A stretch of DNA of 64,000 bases from CAITSH01 sp025356665 (lineage in GTDB: Bacteria; Pseudomonadota; Gammaproteobacteria; Burkholderiales; SG8-39). A program made the translations under genes and the position numbers. The stretch covers positions 1-64,000 of the forward strand of contig JANXRV010000118.1 in the NCBI GenBank assembly GCA_025356665.1, given 5' to 3'. Below, in pieces: positions 7,455 to 15,318 of the stretch. Position 1 is the stretch's first letter; the number at the start of each line of letters is the position of its first letter. The notes beneath the pieces were generated by a model. It was not told where the DNA came from and did not search any database. It saw nothing but the letters and a program-made list of their open reading frames with translations.

Positions 7455-8725
7455 CGGTTTAGCAAAATGACGCGATAGTCGTTGATATTAGTTCGTGTTG
7501 GACCGGTGACGATCAGATCGCCAAGACGTTCATAAAAACCGTAACCATCGTTGTTGGCGAGAAGTTTTTTGGCAGATATCCCCAGTTTTTCCGCGCGCGC
7601 CAGCGCGTCCGGCGATAACACGGCCCCGGCGTTGTCTTCTGAGCCATCAATGCCGTCCGTGTCGGCGGCCAGTGCCCAGGTATCGGGCATGCCATCAAGT
7701 TCTATCGCAAGGGAGAGCAAGAACTCTGTACAGCGTCCACCGCGGCCCTTGCCGCGCAGTGTCACGGTGCATTCGCCCCCGGATATGAGCGCCACCGGGG
7801 CTTTAAACGGGGCGGCGTGTGTCTGGATCTGACGGGTCAGCGCGGCGAAAACCTTTGCGACTTCGGCCGCCTCGCCTGTGACGCTGTCGCCCAGCACGAC
7901 CGCCGGAATGTGATGTTGTTCGAAAAATGCGGCTGCCGCGCGCAAGGACTGCTGTGCCGTGGCAATTACCTTCGTGCTTACCCGCCCAAAGGCTTTGTTG
8001 CCTGGCTTGGGTGTTTCTGCAAGCTCGCCGCGTGCGCCGCGTTCAAGATGTGCGGTGACAGCCGCCGGGGCGTCCACCCCGAAGCGCGCAAAGATATCGA
8101 GGGCGTCCTGATAGGTCGAGGGATCCGGGGAGCAGGGGCCTGAAGCGATATGCGTGGGATTGTCCCCGGTGACATCCGAGATCACCAGAGCAAGCACCTC
8201 GGCTTTGCATGCTGCGGCGAGCCTGCCCCCTTGAATCAACGAAAGGTGCTTGCGCACCGTATTCATGTCCTGAATCGGGGCGCCACAGCGCAGCAATTCG
8301 CGAGTGGTGGCCTTGAGTTCGTCCATCGTGATGGCCTCGACCGGCAGGGATAGCAAGGAGGAGCCGCCGCCGGAAACCAGCACCAGCAGCAAGTCCTCTT
8401 TGCCCAGTGATCTTGCGAGACGGAGGATTTCCCGCGCCGCCGCCTCGCCCGACTCATCGGGTACAGGATGGCCCGCCTCGATCACCTTGATGCGGTTGGT
8501 AAGCAGGCCGTGCTGGTAGCGCGTTATGACCAAGCCCGACAAAGGGGCTTCCGCCGGCCAGTGCTGCTCGACCGCAAGCGCCATCGAGGCGGCCGCTTTC
8601 CCTGCGCCCACCACCACGGTTTTGCCTTTGGGCGGCCGCGGCAGGTTGGCTGGAAGAATTTTAAAGGGGTCGGCGGCAGATACGGCGGCGTTAAAGCTCG
8701 CTGTGAGCAATGCTTTGGGATCCAT
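7451..8725 (-). CDS. Glycerate 2-kinase, GckA/TtuD (DUF4147-MOFRL) family
   Basis: A 424-residue cytosolic enzyme expected to phosphorylate D-glycerate at C2 with ATP, feeding tartronate/hydroxypyruvate or serine-cycle carbon into glycolysis. The N-terminal DUF4147 domain holds VVVGAGKAAASMALAVE and LVSGGGSSLLSLP; the C-terminal MOFRL domain has the hallmark AADTDGIDGSEDNAGAV near residues 355-372. Older annotations call this family hydroxypyruvate reductase TtuD. It is the first gene of a two-gene minus-strand unit with the EamA transporter and is divergent from amt. Confidence 0.9.
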   Translation of the reverse strand: MDPKALLTASFNAAVSAADPFKILPANLPRPPKGKTVVVGAGKAAASMALAVEQHWPAEAPLSGLVITRYQHGLLTNRIKVIEAGHPVPDESGEAAAREILRLARSLGKEDLLLVLVSGGGSSLLSLPVEAITMDELKATTRELLRCGAPIQDMNTVRKHLSLIQGGRLAAACKAEVLALVISDVTGDNPTHIASGPCSPDPSTYQDALDIFARFGVDAPAAVTAHLERGARGELAETPKPGNKAFGRVSTKVIATAQQSLRAAAAFFEQHHIPAVVLGDSVTGEAAEVAKVFAALTRQIQTHAAPFKAPVALISGGECTVTLRGKGRGGRCTEFLLSLAIELDGMPDTWALAADTDGIDGSEDNAGAVLSPDALARAEKLGISAKKLLANNDGYGFYERLGDLIVTGPTRTNINDYRVILLNR

Positions 8726-8864
8726 ATCCCGAAGCTACCAGCTTTTGCGGTGTGTCGTCACGTGATGCGCTAAAATTTACACCACGGTACACCATCTAAC
8801 ATACAAGCTGCGATACCAGCCTGGCTCGGCCGGGAAAAACAACTATTTCGAGGGGGAGTTTCAG

Positions 8865-10067
8865 GTGGAAGCTTTCAAATCGGGCGCCGACGCCCTGTTT
8901 ATGCTTTTGGGTGCGGTGATGGTGCTTGCCATGCACGCCGGCTTCGCGTTTCTTGAACTCGGCACGGTGCGGGCCAAGAACCAGGTCAACGCCCTGGTAA
9001 AAATACTCACCGACTTTTCAGTTTCGACACTAGCCTATTTTTTCGCCGGTTACGGCGTCGCGTATGGCATTAGCTTCATGGTCGGGGCCGATATTTTGGC
9101 GCAGAAAAATGGCTATGAGTTGGTGAAATTCTTTTTTCTACTCACCTTTGCCGCGGCGATCCCTGCCATTGTTTCAGGCGGCATCGCCGAACGCGCACGT
9201 TTCTGGCCGCAGCTGATCGCCTCGTTCGCGATCGTCGCTGTCGTCTACCCATTTTTCGAGGGTATTGTCTGGAACCACCAATGGGGTGTGCAGGACTGGC
9301 TGAAGGCAAGCTTCGGCGAAGAACTGCATGACTTCGCCGGATCGATTGTCGTGCACACGGTGGGTGGCTGGATCGGTCTCGCGGCGGTGCTGTTGCTGGG
9401 CGCGCGCAGCGGGCGTTATGGCAAGGACGGGCGCATCTCGGTTGCGCACCCGCCCTCGTCCATTCCGTTTCTCGCCCTTGGCGCCTGGATATTGGCGGTG
9501 GGCTGGTTTGGTTTTAACGTCATGTCGGCGCAGACCCTGGATAAAATCAGCGGCCTTGTCGCGGTGAATTCGTTGATGGCCATGGTTGGCGGGACACTGG
9601 CCGCGCTGGTTGCGGGCCGCAACGACCCGGGTTTCGTGCATAACGGCCCCCTTGCCGGGTTGGTCGCCGTTTGCGCCGGGTCGGACATCATGCATCCGGT
9701 TGGAGCGCTTTTCACCGGTGCTGTCGCAGGAGGCCTGTTTGTCTACATGTTCACCCTTACCCAGAATCGCTGGAAAATCGATGATGTTCTGGGTGTGTGG
9801 CCTTTGCACGGCTTGTGTGGCGCTTGGGGCGGCATTGCTGCCGGCATTTTCGGCGCAAAGGCGCTGGGTGGCCTTGGTGGTGTAGCCTTAATGTCGCAGC
9901 TATGCGGCACCCTGCTCGGGATTGTCGTCGCCTTCGTAGGAGGCATAGTGGTTTATGGTGGGCTCAAGGTGGCGGTGGGCCTGCGCCTTGATGAGGAGGA
10001 AGAATTCAACGGTGCCGACATTTCCATCCATCGGATTTCCGCATCGCCAGATCGCGATCCGCGCTGA
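8865..10067 (+). CDS. amt: Ammonium transporter Amt
   Basis: A 400-residue membrane channel for ammonia/ammonium with about eleven hydrophobic helices. Family marks are HAGFAFLELGTVRAKN near the N-terminus, the first pore histidine in SIVVHTVGGWIGL, and the second in WPLHGLCGAWGG. The GTG start at 8865 is chosen because AGGGGGAG precedes it at the right distance. There is no glnK/P-II gene next to it in the window, which is unlike many amt loci. The 139-base gap upstream must carry the promoters for both this gene and the divergent glycerate kinase; no sigma-54 type GG/GC element was convincing. Confidence 0.93.
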   Translation: MEAFKSGADALFMLLGAVMVLAMHAGFAFLELGTVRAKNQVNALVKILTDFSVSTLAYFFAGYGVAYGISFMVGADILAQKNGYELVKFFFLLTFAAAIPAIVSGGIAERARFWPQLIASFAIVAVVYPFFEGIVWNHQWGVQDWLKASFGEELHDFAGSIVVHTVGGWIGLAAVLLLGARSGRYGKDGRISVAHPPSSIPFLALGAWILAVGWFGFNVMSAQTLDKISGLVAVNSLMAMVGGTLAALVAGRNDPGFVHNGPLAGLVAVCAGSDIMHPVGALFTGAVAGGLFVYMFTLTQNRWKIDDVLGVWPLHGLCGAWGGIAAGIFGAKALGGLGGVALMSQLCGTLLGIVVAFVGGIVVYGGLKVAVGLRLDEEEEFNGADISIHRISASPDRDPR

Positions 10068-10095
10068 GCGGGTGGCCCGGAAAACGACCCTGGCG

Positions 10096-10112
10096 CCTGG
10101 CGTTGCGCCAGG
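10096..10112. terminator. Hairpin between convergent genes
   Basis: CCTGGCG, loop TTG, CGCCAGG forms a perfect 7-bp stem in the 55-base gap between the converging amt and hydrolase genes. There is no proper T-run on either side, so a terminator role is likely from position but not proven. Confidence 0.4.
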
Positions 10113-10122
10113 ATAATTTCCC

Positions 10123-10962
10123 TTAGAGCACCCCCATCATCCGCAGCGCGGCACGATTGAGCGTGGTGCCGGAGGTTGAGAACTTGTCCATGATGGTGAA
10201 GTGATTGTCACCGGGCGAGGGGTAATCGCCTGAGATCACCTTGTTCCACGCCTTGTTCAATATTGCATTCTGGTCGTGAAAGCCGCGCGGTTCTGCGCTG
10301 CCCACCGCGGTGCAAAGCGGCGCATCGGTGGCCGGGGGCATCAAGGCCGGACTTACCCTGGCGGCCGCTCTTTCCGTCAGGCGCAGGTCAACGTTGACGA
10401 ATCCCGCGCGGGTCAGCGGTCGCAGGTCATACAGGCCGCTGATTGAAAATCCCGCCTGGAATATTTTTTTCGGCAGATCCGAAGCAAACTGCGGCCAAAG
10501 CGCGGCCATCATCATCGCTGCAAGGTGTCCGCCGGCGGAATGGCCGGCGATGTAAATCCGATCGGGGTGCGCGCCGAAGTTGCTCGCGTTGCGGTAGAGC
10601 CATGCGCTTGCCTGCAGTACCTGGCGCACGATTTCCTCCACGGTTACAGCTGGGCAAAGCGCATAGTTGGGCACGGCCACGGTGACGCCGGCTTTGGTGA
10701 ATGCCGGCGCGACAAACGAAAAGTCCTTTTTGTCGAGGGCGCGCCAGTAACCGCCGTGGATGAACATAAGCAATGCGCGGCTCGGGCCCTGCGGGCGGAA
10801 AATATCCAGCTTTTCCATCGCGTGTGTCCCGTACGGGACATCAAGGTAAGCTGGGCAGGTCGCACGGGCTTCATGCGATTCTTTGTCCCAGCGCGCGAAA
10901 ATATCAAGCGCGTTGGGCACATTGGCGCGGGGGTTATAAAGCGAATCATTGTTGGTGGCCAT
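10123..10962 (-). CDS. Alpha/beta hydrolase, esterase/arylformamidase-like
   Basis: A 279-residue alpha/beta-hydrolase. The oxyanion-hole motif HGGYW (near residue 70) and the nucleophile elbow GHSAGGH (near residue 144) are both clear, and a late histidine lies in DNHFTIMDKF close to the C-terminus. HGGYW with this length is typical of the kynurenine-formamidase-like and carboxylesterase-like branch, but substrate is not predictable. It is convergent with amt and divergent from the Rieske oxygenase genes. Confidence 0.8.
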   Translation of the reverse strand: MATNNDSLYNPRANVPNALDIFARWDKESHEARATCPAYLDVPYGTHAMEKLDIFRPQGPSRALLMFIHGGYWRALDKKDFSFVAPAFTKAGVTVAVPNYALCPAVTVEEIVRQVLQASAWLYRNASNFGAHPDRIYIAGHSAGGHLAAMMMAALWPQFASDLPKKIFQAGFSISGLYDLRPLTRAGFVNVDLRLTERAAARVSPALMPPATDAPLCTAVGSAEPRGFHDQNAILNKAWNKVISGDYPSPGDNHFTIMDKFSTSGTTLNRAALRMMGVL

Positions 10963-11146
10963 GTCTCATCCAGAGTGGGGTCGTGAAGCTGCATTATCAC
11001 GCAGTGACGGTCTTAGGCCAATATGCACCAAGGTCGGCTTTCCAAGCCGGGTAGGGATCGGCGGGCTTGGGGGCGGTGCGTTGCCGTCAAAGCCGGCGAT
11101 CTCCAGTTTGGCCGTTTTTCCTTGTGCCAAGCGCATGCGTTGTCGT

Positions 11147-11181
11147 ATGCGCCTACTTACAATAAGGCAAAATAGGCGCAT
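11147..11181. promoter_or_regulatory. Inverted repeat upstream of the Rieske oxygenase genes
   Basis: ATGCGCCTA at 11147-11155 and TAGGCGCAT at 11173-11181 are perfect 9-base inverted copies with a 17-base centre, located 73 bases before the oxygenase start in the 291-base gap shared with the divergent hydrolase. Position and symmetry suggest a regulator site or a leader hairpin. Shortly downstream GCATCG recurs three times. Confidence 0.4.
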
Positions 11182-11253
11182 CGCTGCATCGGTGCATCGC
11201 GCTAACAAGGCGTTGCAAGCCCACTCGTGGCGTTTTTAGCAAGGAGGAAGCAG

Positions 11254-12516
11254 ATGAGTGCGCCGGACAAGATTGAGGCCGTTCAATGGCCTGACAGCGG
11301 CGTCAGCCGGGTTCCCTACGCAACCTACACCGATGCCGGCGTTTACAAAGAGGAGCTAGAGCGTTTCTTTTATCGCGGGCATTGGATTTATGTCGGCCTG
11401 GAGTGTGAGATTCCCAACCCCGGTGATTTCAAGCGTTCCTGGGTCGGTGAGCGTTCGGTCATCGTCGTGCGCGATACCGATGGCTCGGTCAACGTCGTTG
11501 AGAACCGCTGCGCCCATCGCGGCGTGGTCTTTTGCCAAAAGGAGCACGGTAACGCGGCCGATTTCACCTGCCCCTACCATCAGTGGAACTACGACCTGAA
11601 GGGCAACTTGCAGGGCGTGCCCTTTCGACGCGGCGTCAGGTTCAAGGACGAGAACGGCACGCGCGTCAACGGCGGCATGCCGGCCGATTTCAAGCTAGAG
11701 GAGAACAGCCTCGTCAAACTCAAGGTCGCGGTCAAGGGGGGCGTCATATTCGCCTCGTTCGATCACTCGGTCGAGGACCTCGACAGCTACCTCGGAGAGG
11801 TGCGGCCCTGGGTCGAGCGTGCCTTCGACGGGCGCAAGCTGACCCTGCTTGGCTATTCGCGCCAGCGCATTCCGGGCAACTGGAAGCTGATGCAGGAGAA
11901 CATCAAGGATCCCTACCATCCGGGGTTGCTGCACACCTGGTTTGTCACCTTTGGTTTGTGGCGCGCCGACCAGCGTTCGGAAATGGTCATGGACGCGCAC
12001 GGTCGCCATGCCGCCATGGTCGGCTACCGCAGCAGCGGTGGCAAGGGCGATGTGACCGAGGGCGTTATGAGCTTCAAGGAGAACATGAAGCTCGAGGATG
12101 ATCGCGTGCTCGACGTGGTGCCCGAGGCTTGGTGGAATGGCCCGACTGCCTGCATGCAGACGATTTTTCCGTCGCTGATCATTCAGCACAACGTCAATTC
12201 AATCTCAACCCGGCAAATCGTACCGCTGGGGCCCGACGCTTTTGATTTTGTCTGGACCCATTTTGGTTTCGAGGACGACAGCCCGGAGATGACGCGCCGG
12301 CGCTTGCGCCAGGCCAATCTGTTCGGACCGGCGGGCTATGTTTCTGCCGACGATGGCGAGGTGATCGAGTTATCGCAACACGGCTTTGCGCAAAACGGCG
12401 CCAACAATACGCTGTGTGAACTGGACGGTCGCGAGGTGGGTGGTGTGCCGCACAATGTCACCGAAACGCTTATTCGCGGCATGTACAAGTATTACCGTCA
12501 AGTGATGGGGCACTGA
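11254..12516 (+). CDS. Rieske non-heme iron oxygenase, alpha subunit (salicylate 5-hydroxylase/anthranilate dioxygenase-like)
   Basis: A 420-residue catalytic subunit of an aromatic-ring hydroxylating oxygenase. The Rieske [2Fe-2S] ligands are CAHRG (C86, H88) and CPYHQW (C106, H109). The mononuclear iron site is visible as D219-x2-H222-x4-H227 in ENIKDPYHPGLLH. Overall pattern and length resemble NagG-type salicylate 5-hydroxylase large subunits, so a hydroxylated benzoate is a likely substrate class (inference). The ATG at 11254 is preferred over an upstream GTG because AAGGAGG lies just ahead of it. The beta subunit starts 1 base after its stop, and the matching reductase is at 16488. Confidence 0.9.
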   Translation: MSAPDKIEAVQWPDSGVSRVPYATYTDAGVYKEELERFFYRGHWIYVGLECEIPNPGDFKRSWVGERSVIVVRDTDGSVNVVENRCAHRGVVFCQKEHGNAADFTCPYHQWNYDLKGNLQGVPFRRGVRFKDENGTRVNGGMPADFKLEENSLVKLKVAVKGGVIFASFDHSVEDLDSYLGEVRPWVERAFDGRKLTLLGYSRQRIPGNWKLMQENIKDPYHPGLLHTWFVTFGLWRADQRSEMVMDAHGRHAAMVGYRSSGGKGDVTEGVMSFKENMKLEDDRVLDVVPEAWWNGPTACMQTIFPSLIIQHNVNSISTRQIVPLGPDAFDFVWTHFGFEDDSPEMTRRRLRQANLFGPAGYVSADDGEVIELSQHGFAQNGANNTLCELDGREVGGVPHNVTETLIRGMYKYYRQVMGH

Positions 12517-12517
12517 T

Positions 12518-13018
12518 ATGGGCGACAATAAGCCGATCAAGCCGATGCCCGATGTGGCGTTGGGCCTGGAAGTGCATGACCTGTACGCGCGCTACGCCGC
12601 CTGCCTCGATCATGGCGACTTCAAGGACTGGCCGGATTTCTTTACCGCAGAATGCGTCTACAAGCTCATTCCGCGCGAAAATCATGACCGTGGCCTGCCG
12701 CTGGCGACACTTTCTTTTGAAAGTAAAGGCATGCTGCGAGATCGGGTCTTTGGCATTTCAGAGACGCTGTTCCACCAGCCCTACTACCAGCGCCATATTG
12801 TTTCCGGCGTGCGCGTCACCGGCGAGGAGGGCGGGCAGATACTCGCCGAGGCCAATTACCTGATCATCCGCACCAAGAAAAACCAACCATCCGATGTTTT
12901 CAATGCCGGTCGCTATATCGACCGGCTTGCGCGCGTCGATGGACGGCTTCTATTCGCCAGCAGGCTGTGCGTATTCGACAGCGAGTTGATTCCCAACTCG
13001 ATTATTTACCCGATCTGA
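12518..13018 (+). CDS. Ring-hydroxylating dioxygenase, beta (small) subunit
   Basis: A 166-residue NTF2-like protein, the structural small subunit of a Rieske oxygenase hexamer. It shows LEVHDLYARYAACLDHGDFK at the N-terminus and AGRYIDRLARVDGRLLFASR with the ending DSELIPNSIIYPI, typical of NagH/BenB-type subunits. It is separated from the alpha subunit by a single base, so the pair is surely co-translated. It carries no metal ligands of its own. Confidence 0.88.
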   Translation: MGDNKPIKPMPDVALGLEVHDLYARYAACLDHGDFKDWPDFFTAECVYKLIPRENHDRGLPLATLSFESKGMLRDRVFGISETLFHQPYYQRHIVSGVRVTGEEGGQILAEANYLIIRTKKNQPSDVFNAGRYIDRLARVDGRLLFASRLCVFDSELIPNSIIYPI

Positions 13019-13047
13019 CGTTTCCCCTCAGGCCCGGAAAATTACAT

Positions 13048-13123
13048 GTCATTCCGAGGCCGCAGGCCGATGAATCTGCTTTTAGAAAATTAAAAGCAGA
13101 TTCCTCACTACGTTCGGAATGAC
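13048..13123. repeat. Dispersed palindromic intergenic repeat
   Basis: GTCATTCCGA at the left and TCGGAATGAC at the right are exact inverted copies, with inner arms AATCTGCTTTT and AAAAGCAGATT around a short centre. On the minus strand it would translate as HSERSEES, the well-known signature of a repeat found between genes in many bacterial genomes. It sits between the 3' ends of two convergent genes, where it may act as a bidirectional transcription stop. Confidence 0.8.
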
Positions 13124-13147
13124 ACCGCCGGACAGCGTCGCAAGGTT

Positions 13148-14377
13148 TTAGTACTGCCCCTTGGGCTCCAGTCCGAGGCGGTGCTGGCCGTACATGGTGC
13201 TCACCGCATCCCAGTTCAGGCTGATATGCCGGCCCACGGCGTGCACATCGCGCCATGCGCGTTGTACGGAGTTCGACAGGTTGATTCCGCCGCCGCCAAC
13301 CGCCTCGAACAAGGCCGTTACGCCCTGGGTCGAGAGTTTCACCGCATACGCCTGGTCGCGGCGGTTGCGGATGCGTTTTTCCACGGTGATGGGCACGCCG
13401 TTGGCGGCGTCTTGCTCAACATCACGCGTGTCGCGCAACAACAGAAGTTTGGCCGCGTCCACCGCTGCGGCGGCTTCGGCGATGCGCGACTGCACTTGCG
13501 GGAATTCGGCCATGCGCGCGCCGCCGCCGGCGACCGCGCCGCGCGTTGTCTTGGTGCCGATCCAGTCGACAAAATCGTCCAGCGCGCCCTGCACCATGCC
13601 CAACGCGGGGGTGCAGATGCAAACCGGCAGGCCGGCTAGCAGGGGAATCTTGTAAAGCGGGTTGGTGTTGAACTGCGCACCGGGCGGATTGTTCGATGAG
13701 GCCTGCGCGAAAGTGATCCTGCGGTGCGCCGGAACGAACACCTCATCCATGATGACCACCGATTTGCTGCCGGTGCCTGAGAGTCCGACGGTATGCCAGT
13801 CATCTTCTATGCTTGTTTGCTCGCGCCGTACGATCACGAAGCCGGCGTCGGCGCGCACCCCCTCTTTTTCCTGCGGAAAGGTGACGCCAAGCAGGTACCA
13901 CTCCGTGTTGTCGCAGTTGCTGGTGAAGGACCACTTGCCGCTGATCATGTAGCCGCCTTCCGCGGCGCGGGTCTTGCCTGCGGGGGCATACGAGCCGGAC
14001 AAGATGGCATCCGGATTGGCCCACACGTCTTCTTGCGCCTCGATCGGGAACAATGCGAGCAGCCACTGATGAACGATGCCCAGTGACACGCACCAGGCTG
14101 AGCTGCCACAGCCGCGCGCGAGCTCGAAATTGATTTCAACCAGTTCGCTAAAACCGTACTCAAAGCCGCCGAAGCGCGCCGGTTTCATTAGATTGAACAA
14201 GCCTGCTTCGCGCACGGCGTCTATGGTTTCGCGCGGCACGCGTCGGTTGCGTTCGGTGTCCTCCGCACGGGCGCGCAAAATAGGCGCGAGCGATTGAGCG
14301 CGCCGGCGCAACTCTTCAAAGGGAACGCGGTTCGCGGCGGGCAGGCCCCCGCGGGCCATGTCTATCGCTGAGTTCAT
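13148..14377 (-). CDS. Acyl-CoA-dehydrogenase-fold flavin-dependent monooxygenase (HsaA/HpaH C2-like)
   Basis: A 409-residue protein with the acyl-CoA dehydrogenase fold but with features of two-component flavin monooxygenases that hydroxylate phenols: FGGFEYGFSELVEINFELAR, the GSSAWCVSLG segment, GKWSFTSNCDNTEWYLLG and the C-terminal GGGGINLSNSVQRAWRDV. Such enzymes use reduced FMN/FAD from a separate reductase; no dedicated flavin reductase is seen nearby. The start at 14377 is chosen because GAGGAGGA precedes it. It is divergent from the MarR gene, and the shared 259-base spacer contains repeated operator-like sites. Confidence 0.85.
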   Translation of the reverse strand: MNSAIDMARGGLPAANRVPFEELRRRAQSLAPILRARAEDTERNRRVPRETIDAVREAGLFNLMKPARFGGFEYGFSELVEINFELARGCGSSAWCVSLGIVHQWLLALFPIEAQEDVWANPDAILSGSYAPAGKTRAAEGGYMISGKWSFTSNCDNTEWYLLGVTFPQEKEGVRADAGFVIVRREQTSIEDDWHTVGLSGTGSKSVVIMDEVFVPAHRRITFAQASSNNPPGAQFNTNPLYKIPLLAGLPVCICTPALGMVQGALDDFVDWIGTKTTRGAVAGGGARMAEFPQVQSRIAEAAAAVDAAKLLLLRDTRDVEQDAANGVPITVEKRIRNRRDQAYAVKLSTQGVTALFEAVGGGGINLSNSVQRAWRDVHAVGRHISLNWDAVSTMYGQHRLGLEPKGQY

Positions 14378-14441
14378 GCTCTCCTCCTCAGGAGTGGTTC
14401 TCATTGGATACTACCCGGCCAGGTGCTGCCGAATGCAAAGC

Positions 14442-14476
14442 ATTCAAACAGATAATGTTTGAATATACAAACAATT
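14442..14476. promoter_or_regulatory. Overlapping inverted repeats, likely MarR operator (monooxygenase side)
   Basis: ATTCAAAC-N7-GTTTGAAT (14442-14464) is a perfect inverted repeat, and TGTTTG-N6-CAAACA (14456-14473) overlaps it with a second perfect symmetry. The run ends in ATACAAACAATT at 14465-14476. The cluster lies 65-99 bases upstream of the minus-strand monooxygenase gene in a strikingly AT-rich stretch, and the half-site ATNCAAAC recurs at 14573-14580. Confidence 0.6.
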
Positions 14477-14568
14477 ATTTTAAAGAATTTGATGCGCCGC
14501 ACAATGGCGTATATAAAAAAATTATTAAAATTAGAGTCTTATTGCTTTTGTGTCCGTTTTTGTTTTTA

Positions 14569-14580
14569 AATTGTTTGTAT
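14569..14580. promoter_or_regulatory. Second MarR-type half-site array in front of marR
   Basis: AATTGTTTGTAT at 14569-14580 is the exact reverse complement of ATACAAACAATT at 14465-14476. It lies 57 bases before the MarR start, so the regulator probably controls its own gene as well as the divergent monooxygenase. Confidence 0.5.
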
Positions 14581-14636
14581 CTGCAAGGAGATTGTCGCTA
14601 GAATCGGAAACGCGAAAACTAAGCAGAGCTTTGTCC

Positions 14637-15203
14637 ATGAGCGCCACGTCCCAGTTGCCGGAACCCATTGAGGCAGAAGAAGCTGCCGACTTCGACCTGG
14701 AGTCGACCTTGCCGTATCTGCTTAATCGGGCGGGGGTGCGTATTGGCGCCGCTTTCAGCGAGGATATCCGGCGATTTGGCTTGTCTTTGCATCAATGGCG
14801 GGTGCTGGCTTGTTTGTCGCACCAGGCTCCGCAAAGCATCACCGAGCTTGCGGCGCACACCAGCATAGAGGTGTCGACCTTGTCGCGCATGGTTTCCTCA
14901 TTGTTCGATGGTGGACTGCTCGCTCGCTCGCGTTCGGATGACGATGCGCGCTCCGTCCGACTTCATCTCACCGATGAAGGGCGCGAATTGGCCGACCGCA
15001 TCATTCCGGTTGCGTCGCTTTATGAGCGCATCGCGCTTTCAGGGATGAGTGAAGATGAGGTGGTGTCGCTCAAGGCCTTGCTGGCCAAGGTGTACAACAA
15101 CCTGATCTCACTGGGGCCGAGAATTCCGGCGCGGCGTAAAAGCACCGCAAAAACAGCAGTGGGATATGCCATCGCCGCAATCGAAACAATTCCGTCGGCA
15201 TGA
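14637..15203 (+). CDS. MarR-family transcriptional regulator
   Basis: A 188-residue winged-helix repressor-type protein. The DNA-binding part is visible as LHQWRVLACLSHQAPQSITE, then SIEVSTLSRMVSSLFDGGLL, with the wing SRSDDDARSVRLHLTDEGRE. MarR proteins respond to small aromatic ligands, which fits the surrounding catabolic genes. The start at 14637 leaves a short acidic N-terminus; an upstream in-frame ATG at 14550 would lie inside the operator region and is unlikely. It faces the monooxygenase gene divergently and precedes the decarboxylase by 115 bases. Confidence 0.88.
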   Translation: MSATSQLPEPIEAEEAADFDLESTLPYLLNRAGVRIGAAFSEDIRRFGLSLHQWRVLACLSHQAPQSITELAAHTSIEVSTLSRMVSSLFDGGLLARSRSDDDARSVRLHLTDEGRELADRIIPVASLYERIALSGMSEDEVVSLKALLAKVYNNLISLGPRIPARRKSTAKTAVGYAIAAIETIPSA

Positions 15204-15318
15204 GTGAAATCTGATCAAAAATGCAAGCTAGCGTATAAAAATAAGGCGGGGCGCAAGCTTCGCTTACTCATAACGAAAAATGCGCCGGTCTGTTGCCGGT
15301 GACAATGGAGGAAATGCA

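Noticed and set aside
8726..8864. Sigma-54 promoter for amt
   Set aside because: No GG-N10-GC element with acceptable flanks was found in the spacer.
9174..9809. 211-codon open frame on the minus strand
   Set aside because: Antisense shadow of the ammonium transporter.
13048..13123. HSERSEES-encoding frame considered as a small protein
   Set aside because: The peptide is a known by-product of a dispersed non-coding palindromic repeat; the DNA symmetry explains it.
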